Shown here: positions 7,154 through 11,997 of the stretch, one piece after another
Numbering within the stretch: the stretch's first letter is position 1
How the letters are laid out: each line of letters begins with the position of its first letter
Source: an uncultured Granulicatella sp.
Lineage (GTDB): Bacteria; Bacillota; Bacilli; Lactobacillales; Aerococcaceae
Reading direction: 5' to 3'
Length of the DNA: 11,997 nucleotides
Assembly (NCBI GenBank): GCA_938017885.1
Contig: CALIJD010000298.1
Span: 1-11,997, forward strand
Position numbers and translations under genes: made by a program
The notes under the pieces: generated by a model
Seen by the model: only the letters and a program-made list of their open reading frames with translations
What the model was told of the DNA's origin: nothing
Database searches by the model: none

Positions 7154-7798
7154 ATGGCTTTTTTTGATGTATGGAGAAATAAATGGGAAGAAATGAATTG
7201 GAAAGTAAAAGGGAGTGTTTTATTTGTTTGCCTCATTATCGGGATGGGGCTTTTTTGGATGAGTCGCCAAGAGGAAGAAGTGGAAGAAGTTACCGCATCC
7301 CTATCGGAGACAACCATTCTTCCTCAAGAGGTAGAAGATAAAACAACTGTTTCGACCGTCATTTATGTCGATGTAAAAGGAGAAGTTTACCACCCCGGAG
7401 TCTATCAAATGAAAGCAGAAAATAGAGTGAAAGAACTCATTGAGGCTGCAGGAGGATTCACTCCATTGGCAGATGATCAAAAATTGAATTTAGCTCAACT
7501 TTTAGAGGATCAAATGGTGATTGTAGTCCCGAAAAAGGGAGAAGAAGTAAATTCGGAGCTCGCTCAAACTCCCACGCCACATAAAAAAGAGGTTGGAAAA
7601 GAAGGTAAGGTCAATATTAATACGGCAACCGTTGAAGAATTGAAGACATTAAAAGGGATTGGGGAGAAAAAGGCAGAAGCCATTATAGAATATCGAAAAC
7701 AAAACGGTTCCTTTAAAAACAAAGAAGAACTTATGAAAGTGAGAGGGATTGGAAAGAAATTATATGAATCCTTTCAAGAAAGAGTGATTGTCCAATGA
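7154..7798 (+). CDS. comEA: Competence protein ComEA, DNA receptor
   Basis: Membrane-anchored double-stranded DNA receptor of natural transformation, 214 aa. One membrane span at about 19-36 is followed by an acidic linker (EEEVEEV), a SLBB domain (about 69-126, IYVDVKGEVYHPGVY to MVIVVPKKG) and a C-terminal pair of helix-hairpin-helix DNA-binding motifs (about 152-213). These contain VNINTATVEELKTLKGIG and VRGIGKKLYE, exactly the ComEA signature. ATG 7154 is preferred over an in-frame GTG at 7145 because AAGGAG (7140-7145) would overlap that GTG and is eight bases from the ATG. The gap of 59 bases from sepM shows no terminator and no obvious ComK box or streptococcal cin-box. The stop overlaps the comEC start (ATGA). 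Confidence 0.95.
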   Translation: MAFFDVWRNKWEEMNWKVKGSVLFVCLIIGMGLFWMSRQEEEVEEVTASLSETTILPQEVEDKTTVSTVIYVDVKGEVYHPGVYQMKAENRVKELIEAAGGFTPLADDQKLNLAQLLEDQMVIVVPKKGEEVNSELAQTPTPHKKEVGKEGKVNINTATVEELKTLKGIGEKKAEAIIEYRKQNGSFKNKEELMKVRGIGKKLYESFQERVIVQ

Positions 7799-10122
7799 TT
7801 TACTTTGTTCTTGCAAGCGTGATTGGGATGGCGATGGTCGTTTTTTTAGTCGGGAAAGTGGGATGGGTTCTTCCATTACTGCTCATCGTAGTGGGGCTTA
7901 TCCGTAAACAATCAATACGAAAAAAAGTAATGGGTCTAATGCTCGTTGGAATTTTTTCTATTCGCTCATTTTATTATGTCCAGGCTATTACACAAACTCC
8001 TTTTCACCCTTCACAACCTCTCCATGGGCAAATGATATTAAATCCCCATCACCTTAAAGTGAATGGGGATTTGTTAACCGGAAGTGGTCTGCTCGAAGTA
8101 GAAGGTAGGAGTGAAAGAGTATTTTTTCGCTATATTTTGACTTCGGAAGAGGAACAAAAGGAGTTTCTGGAGCTGGATCATGTGGTAAAGGTATCTGTTG
8201 AAGGAATTATTGAGGAAATCGAACCTGCTCGAAATAGAGGGAATTTTGATGCGAAAAATCACTATTTGAGTTTGGGGATTCTTCATTCTTTCAAAATTGA
8301 GAGTTTATCAAGTAAAAAAGTCGCTGTCAAAGGAATCCATGCTGCTATTGAAAATCTTCGTTTCTGGCTGATACATCAAGTGCGCATGCAGAAGGACAAT
8401 CAGGTCAAACAATATACATTAGCATTGCTTCTTGCGGAAAAATCAGGATTTGATGAAGAAGTATGGGAACGGTACAAACAACTTGGGATTCTGCATGTAT
8501 TAGCGATTTCGGGGCTTCATATTTCGTTAATGGTTTCGGTTCTGCAAAAGTTTTGCTGGAGGTGCGGGATTACGCGTGAGAGAACAGATAGTGTATTAAT
8601 GTGTTTTGTGCTGTTCTATGGGTTTGTCATCGGATGGGGCATTAGTGGGACACGCGCGATTGGAATGGTGATCCTCTCGATTCTTTTGAAACGATGGACG
8701 CCTCTTCGTCATCACTCTCAACTATGGAGCCTTTTAGGGATGCTTGTCGTATCGATCCACATTTGGCCAGGAATTCTTTGGAATGTCGCGTTTCAATTAA
8801 GCTACGCGCTTAGTGCAGTAATTCTTCTATTATCCAAGTGGCAAAAAAATGTGCTTCCTAAAGTCAACGCTTCATTATGGATTCCAATAGGAATAAGTGT
8901 TATGGCACTGCCACTCGTCTGTCAGTACTTCTTTTATTGGAATGCCTTTAGCATCATTCTTACTGCTTTGTTTTCGCTATTGTTTGAAGGGGTACTATTC
9001 CCGCTATTAACGCTTTATCTGATTACGGTATTATCGGGGTGGGGAAATTTAGTGGACATCATTTGTTTTCTGGGAGAAGCACTTCTTTCGGGGCTCACTC
9101 AACTATTAACCTTTTGTCAGAAGTTCACCTTTACAAAGTTTACATTTGGCATTTGGGAACCATGGGAGTGGGGTGTTTATTTTTTGCTGATTCTTTTCGC
9201 ACTAGTGCTATTTGAACGAAGGAAAATGACTGTTATAAAAGGACTTTTTTGTCTAGGGGCTCTTATTTTACTTCTGGTGGAAGTTCCCTATCATTGGGGA
9301 ACTGAGCTAATATTGATAGATGTTGGGCAAGGGGATTCGATTTTAGTAATGGCTCCAGGATGGAATCAAGCGACATTAATTGATACGGGTGGATTGAGCG
9401 ATTTTGCCTCCAAAGAAGAATGGAAAAGGCGCAAGAGAAAACCTCAAGGAGACACAACCGTCATTCCTGCTCTTCAAGCAGAAGGACTTTCAGAATTGTC
9501 GCAAGTAATGCTTTCTCATGGAGACGAAGATCATGTCGGGAATCTTCAAGCAATTGCAAAACAGATTAAAATTAAAGAAATAGTGATTGGAAAAGGGATG
9601 GAGAAGCTTCCATTGATGCAACAGCTGAAAAAGGACTATCCGTCCATACGGTGGAAGTTGGTTTCTTCAGGAAACGAGTGGAAATGGAACCAAATGAAGT
9701 GGCAAATTCTCTGGCCAAAAGACACTTCCAAAGGAGAAAATGATGATTCAATTGTAGCTCTTCTAACGATTCAAAAATATACTGTGTTACTCACTGGCGA
9801 TGCTTCTGAAAAAGTAGAAGACACTATTTTGAAGGATGCTCCCAACTTGCATTTTTCTATTTTAAAAGTGGGACATCATGGAAGCCGAACGTCTACAAGC
9901 GAAGCCTTACTAAAAAAAGCTTCCCCTTCTATTGCCTTGGTTTCTTGCGGGAAGAATAATCGTTATCGCCATCCTTCAATCGAGACGGTAGGGAGGCTGA
10001 ACGGAATACACGCTCATATTTTCCGCACGGATCAAGATGGCCAAATTCGTCTTTATTTTAAAAAAGAACAGATCGAAATTTCTACGAAACTCTCGAAAAA
10101 ACATCAAAAATTGAAAGAATAG
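7795..10122 (+). CDS. comEC: ComEC/Rec2 DNA channel protein
   Basis: Polytopic membrane protein, 775 aa, that passes single-stranded DNA into the cytoplasm during transformation. Hydrophobic N-terminal segments are followed by a soluble OB-like DUF4131 region (about 75-175). The Competence domain (about 205-490) carries the hallmark HVLAISGLHISLM at 234-246 and many membrane spans. The C-terminal metallo-beta-lactamase-like domain (about 503-757) shows LIDVGQGDS, LIDTGG, SHGDEDH with His575/Asp577/Asp579/His580, LLTGDAS with Asp669, VGHHGS with His694, and NNRYRHPS. Metal-binding residues are intact, so it looks like an active nuclease-like domain. The frame is uninterrupted and the length is typical, so the gene appears functional. 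The start overlaps the comEA stop by four bases; the late-competence comEB present in Bacillus is absent between them. Confidence 0.96.
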   Translation: MIYFVLASVIGMAMVVFLVGKVGWVLPLLLIVVGLIRKQSIRKKVMGLMLVGIFSIRSFYYVQAITQTPFHPSQPLHGQMILNPHHLKVNGDLLTGSGLLEVEGRSERVFFRYILTSEEEQKEFLELDHVVKVSVEGIIEEIEPARNRGNFDAKNHYLSLGILHSFKIESLSSKKVAVKGIHAAIENLRFWLIHQVRMQKDNQVKQYTLALLLAEKSGFDEEVWERYKQLGILHVLAISGLHISLMVSVLQKFCWRCGITRERTDSVLMCFVLFYGFVIGWGISGTRAIGMVILSILLKRWTPLRHHSQLWSLLGMLVVSIHIWPGILWNVAFQLSYALSAVILLLSKWQKNVLPKVNASLWIPIGISVMALPLVCQYFFYWNAFSIILTALFSLLFEGVLFPLLTLYLITVLSGWGNLVDIICFLGEALLSGLTQLLTFCQKFTFTKFTFGIWEPWEWGVYFLLILFALVLFERRKMTVIKGLFCLGALILLLVEVPYHWGTELILIDVGQGDSILVMAPGWNQATLIDTGGLSDFASKEEWKRRKRKPQGDTTVIPALQAEGLSELSQVMLSHGDEDHVGNLQAIAKQIKIKEIVIGKGMEKLPLMQQLKKDYPSIRWKLVSSGNEWKWNQMKWQILWPKDTSKGENDDSIVALLTIQKYTVLLTGDASEKVEDTILKDAPNLHFSILKVGHHGSRTSTSEALLKKASPSIALVSCGKNNRYRHPSIETVGRLNGIHAHIFRTDQDGQIRLYFKKEQIEISTKLSKKHQKLKE

Positions 10123-10169
10123 ACAAAGCCCACGTTTCAAGATAAACTTAAAGGACAGGAGGCGGAAAG

Positions 10170-11189
10170 ATGGAATTTGAGAAACAACTCGAGCGCATTA
10201 AAAACGGACAAGTGAATCTAGTTTATTTAGTTCAAGGAAAAGAACCTTATTTACAAGAACTTGCACGGAAAGTGTTTTTAGAGACCATTGTGGCTCCTGA
10301 AGATCAAGACTTGAATGTGGGACGATTCAATATGGAGGAAGTCTCTATTCAAACAGCTATTCAAGATGCAGAGTCGGTTCCTTTTTTTGGAGAGAGAAGA
10401 TTAGTACTGGTTGATCATCCAAGCTTTTTTACAGGGGAAAAAGAGAAAAAGTCAATGGATCATCAATTAGAAAGATTACAGGCGTATTTAGAAAATCCAA
10501 TGGAAAGTTCCGTGATGGTATTCTTTGCTCCGTATGATAAGTTGGATCAACGAAAGAAAATCGTGAAACAATTAAAGAAAGTGGCGGTTTTATTAGATGC
10601 TAGTGAACTAACGGAGAGAGATGTTAAACAGTATATTCAGGATTCTCTGCGCAACCACCATTACACCATTCAAGAAGAAGCGCTAGAGACCTTACTCGTT
10701 AAAACGCAATATTCACTAACGAATAGTATGAAAGAATTGGATAAACTGATGATTGCTTCCATTGATACAAAAATGATAACACTGGAATTAGTCGAGAGTT
10801 TAGTCGCCAAAACATTGGAACAGAATATTTTTGAACTTGGGGAATCTATCTTAAAAAAAGAGGGAGTCAAGGCGCTCCAAATCTATCACGATATGTTGCT
10901 ACAAAAAGAAGACCCCTTAAAGATGAATGCGATTCTTCTAGGTCAGTTTCGATTATTGCTTCAAGTGTCCTACTTGAAAAGAGAAGGGTATCAAGAACCA
11001 GAAATCCAAAAGACACTGGGCGTACATCCGTACCGTGTGAAGATAGCCCTGCAACAATCCAGAAGATTTGGGTTGCCACTTTTAGAAAAGGCCTTTATGC
11101 AATTGGTCGATACGGAATATGCGCTAAAGACGAGTGTAGGCATTAAAGAGATGCAACTGGAATGGTTTATCCTACAGTTTTGTGCTTAG
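10170..11189 (+). CDS. holA: DNA polymerase III subunit delta HolA
   Basis: Clamp-loader subunit, 339 aa, which opens the beta sliding clamp during replication. The N-terminal segment VNLVYLVQGKEPYLQELARK fits the DNA_pol3_delta domain, as do the RFNMEE and VPFFGERRLVLVDHP region, the central DASELTERDVKQYI and the C-terminal helical collar (LLGQFRLLLQ, ending LEWFILQFCA). No P-loop ATPase motif is present, as usual for delta. AGGAGG at 10157-10162 is seven bases before ATG 10170. It lies 47 bases after comEC with no terminator between; comEC-holA adjacency is common in Firmicutes, where rpsT usually follows. Here a different small gene follows. Confidence 0.94.
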   Translation: MEFEKQLERIKNGQVNLVYLVQGKEPYLQELARKVFLETIVAPEDQDLNVGRFNMEEVSIQTAIQDAESVPFFGERRLVLVDHPSFFTGEKEKKSMDHQLERLQAYLENPMESSVMVFFAPYDKLDQRKKIVKQLKKVAVLLDASELTERDVKQYIQDSLRNHHYTIQEEALETLLVKTQYSLTNSMKELDKLMIASIDTKMITLELVESLVAKTLEQNIFELGESILKKEGVKALQIYHDMLLQKEDPLKMNAILLGQFRLLLQVSYLKREGYQEPEIQKTLGVHPYRVKIALQQSRRFGLPLLEKAFMQLVDTEYALKTSVGIKEMQLEWFILQFCA

Positions 11190-11229
11190 CAAACAATAAA
11201 ATTCAAAAATACAACAAGGAGGAATATGT

Positions 11230-11508
11230 ATGACCCCAATGATGATCATTATCGCTGCAGTTGCAGTGTTCGTATTACTAAGTTATGTAAAGGTGAAAAC
11301 AAACAAGATTTCTAATAGAGAAAGTTCTTATTCGAATACTAATCGTTCATCTAATGAACAAGTAGAGTACATCCCAGAAGAACTAGAAGAACACTTACGT
11401 ACACTAAAACGAGACGGTCGCCTTATTCAAGCAATCAAAGACTTACGTGACGAAACAGGAATGGGCTTAGCCGAAGCCAAACAATTTATCGATGACTTAT
11501 CTGTCTAA
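11230..11508 (+). CDS. Small membrane protein with bL12-like C-terminal motif
   Basis: 92 aa. Residues 4-20 form one membrane span (MMIIIAAVAVFVLLSYV), then comes a Ser/Asn-rich linker (about 28-45). The C-terminal segment, about 48-92, resembles helices of the ribosomal protein bL12 C-terminal domain: IQAIKDLRDETGMGLAEAKQFIDDL compares with the bL12 pattern IKxVRxxTGLGLKEAKxxVD. Only about 45 residues are present, shorter than the full bL12 domain of about 70, and the anchor is foreign to bL12, so this is not a ribosomal stalk protein. Such short bL12-domain proteins are annotated in Lactobacillales, but no function is known to me. AAGGAGG at 11216-11222 is seven bases before the ATG. It follows holA by 40 bases and ends the transcription unit. 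Confidence 0.85.
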   Translation: MTPMMIIIAAVAVFVLLSYVKVKTNKISNRESSYSNTNRSSNEQVEYIPEELEEHLRTLKRDGRLIQAIKDLRDETGMGLAEAKQFIDDLSV

Positions 11509-11515
11509 CAAAAGC

Positions 11516-11564
11516 AGAGTGCTCGGGAAGGAATCCTCCTTCCCGAGCACTCTTTTTCTTTTTC
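11516..11564 (+). terminator. Strong Rho-independent terminator of the comEA-holA unit
   Basis: A perfect 17-bp stem: AGAGTGCTCGGGAAGGA (11516-11532) pairs with its exact complement (11537-11553), with loop ATCC and a T-rich tail to 11564. A second T run follows GGAGTC at about 11566-11579. With A's on the 5' side limited, it is mainly a + strand terminator. Confidence 0.93.
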
Positions 11565-11581
11565 CGGAGTCTTTTTTTTAT

Positions 11582-11841
11582 CTCTAATAATATACGCCTC
11601 ACGGATATCGTATTAGAGTAGAACAAAAACGAAGAACTCCCTGGATTCATCGGAATCATAGTCATGAACTAGAAAGCAATGTGAATTACTGAGGGTTAGC
11701 GATTTATCACTTACCCTCAGTTTGAAGCTTGCTACCCTTGAGACAAAGACTCAAGGGGGGCCGTTATTGTTATAATGATGAAAATAATTCATAGGAGTTC
11801 TAAGAGACTCCATCTACTTTTTACATAAGATTACTCTTATA
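11582..11841. repeat. Cluster of inverted repeats in the gene-free stretch 11565-11900
   Basis: Five dyads occur in 260 bases. CTCTAATA (11582-11589) pairs with TATTAGAG (11611-11618). AGAACTCC (11633-11640) pairs with GGAGTTCT (11794-11801). CTGAGGGTTAG (11689-11699) pairs with CTTACCCTCAG (11710-11720), one mismatch. CCCTTGAG (11735-11742) pairs with CTCAAGGG (11750-11757). ATAAGA (11826-11831) pairs with TCTTAT (11835-11840). As an alternative outer arm, TATTAGAGTA (11611-11620) could pair with TACTCTTATA (11832-11841) at 9 of 10 positions. No gene is visible here. TATAAT at 11771-11776 with TG upstream resembles an extended -10, but the shared element (see the next entry) explains the bases equally well. 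Confidence 0.65.
11633..11801 (+). ncRNA. Candidate structured RNA core, copy 2
   Basis: 169 bases closed by AGAACTCC/GGAGTTCT, with an irregular inner stem that includes ATCAT (11655-11659) against ATGAT (11775-11779). The core order is the same as at 4651-4816: AATGTGAATTA (11676-11686), an apical hairpin (11689-11720), TTTGAAGCTT (11721-11730), a second hairpin CCCTTGAG/CTCAAGGG, and CCGTTAT (11761-11767). The flanks also agree: GGATTCATCGGAATCATAGTCAT (11643-11665) resembles GGATTCGAATCATCGTCAT (4811-4829) of copy 1. No strong upstream promoter was found, so transcription and strand are uncertain; the strand is given to match copy 1. Confidence 0.38.
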
Positions 11842-11913
11842 ATTTTTCCTTTAGCAGACCAATCATCCAAAATTAGTTAAAAAGTGAGAAAATTACGAAA
11901 TGTTTCAAAAAGG

Positions 11914-11952
11914 TACTAAAAATTTCCTAACAATAGGAAATCATTTTAGGTA
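11914..11952. promoter_or_regulatory. Operator-like palindrome upstream of the next gene
   Basis: Perfect half-sites ATTTCCTA (11922-11929) and TAGGAAAT (11934-11941) are separated by ACAA. Weaker outer arms continue the dyad: TAC-TAAAA (11914-11921) against TTTTAGGTA (11944-11952). The inner repeat covers the expected -35 position and the outer arm runs into the -10 box, the classic place for a repressor site. The regulator is not identifiable from the bases. Confidence 0.5.
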
Positions 11953-11956
11953 TAAT
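11927..11956 (+). promoter_or_regulatory. Promoter of the gene starting beyond 11997
   Basis: A perfect -10 TATAAT at 11951-11956. The -35 is weak: CTAACA (11927-11932, 18-base spacer) or TAACAA (11928-11933, 17-base spacer). A purine-rich ribosome binding site (GAGGTGGAGGGA, 11986-11997) ends the window, so a start codon is expected within about 10 bases of its end. Confidence 0.6.
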
Positions 11957-11997
11957 GGAATCAAAGAATCTGATATAGTCAAATTGAGGTGGAGGGA

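Noticed and set aside
11768..11800. TGTTATAAT as a promoter with a 16-codon reading frame after it
   Set aside because: No acceptable -35 at 16-18 bases, no ribosome binding site before the ATG, and the bases align with the TATTATAA part of copy 1.
11633..11801. T-box, TPP, FMN or M-box riboswitch
   Set aside because: None of the hallmark sequences (T-box GGTGGNACCGCG, TPP CTGAGA with ACCTGATCTGG, FMN AGGATATG, M-box GTTAGGTGAGGCTCC) is present in either gene-free stretch.

Overview
The window looks like the chromosome of a low-GC Gram-positive bacterium of the Lactobacillales. The evidence is strong AGGAGG-type ribosome binding sites throughout, an A+T-rich codon bias, the oppD-oppF-oppB-oppC order, the rsmD-coaD-sepM and comEA-comEC-holA blocks, and streptococcal/enterococcal-type protein sequences. 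A Carnobacteriaceae- or Enterococcaceae-like host is plausible, but I cannot fix the genus. No rRNA, tRNA, insertion sequence, CRISPR array or phage gene was found. All convincing genes are on the + strand.

Layout. (1) 1-3456: the 3' part of an oligopeptide ABC transporter operon, namely oppD (5' end outside the window), oppF, oppB and oppC, closed by a hairpin terminator. No substrate-binding protein gene (oppA) follows. (2) 3529-4478: a two-gene unit with its own promoter and terminator, encoding an uncharacterised 144-aa protein and a membrane-anchored NusG-domain-II protein. (3) 4479-4953: a 475-base gene-free stretch holding a large imperfect palindrome (4582-4911) between two candidate promoters. 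(4) 4954-7094: rsmD, coaD and a sepM/ylbL-type PDZ-Lon protease, tightly packed. (5) 7154-11508: comEA and comEC (DNA uptake), holA (DNA polymerase III delta) and a small membrane protein with a bL12-like C-terminal helical motif, closed by a very strong terminator. (6) 11565-11997: a gene-free stretch with several hairpins, then an operator-like palindrome, a -10 box and a ribosome binding site for a gene beginning just past the window.

How the genes work together. The opp genes import peptides. rsmD-coaD-sepM are housekeeping genes for rRNA methylation and CoA synthesis plus a membrane protease; the protease's streptococcal relative matures the competence pheromone. comEA and comEC are the DNA receptor and channel of natural transformation, and holA is the clamp-loader subunit usually found next to comEC.

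The most interesting signal is in the gaps. The two gene-free stretches, about 7 kb apart, carry what appear to be diverged copies of one structured element. Both show AATG(C/T)GAATTA, then a strong hairpin of about 30 bases, then TTTGA(G/A)GCTT, then a second hairpin whose bases differ but still pair, then CCGTT(G/A)T. Around this core lie long pairing arms. The arrangement (long interrupted stem, open centre, apical hairpin) fits a structured RNA family or a transcribed MITE-like repeat. I do not recognise it as a named family.
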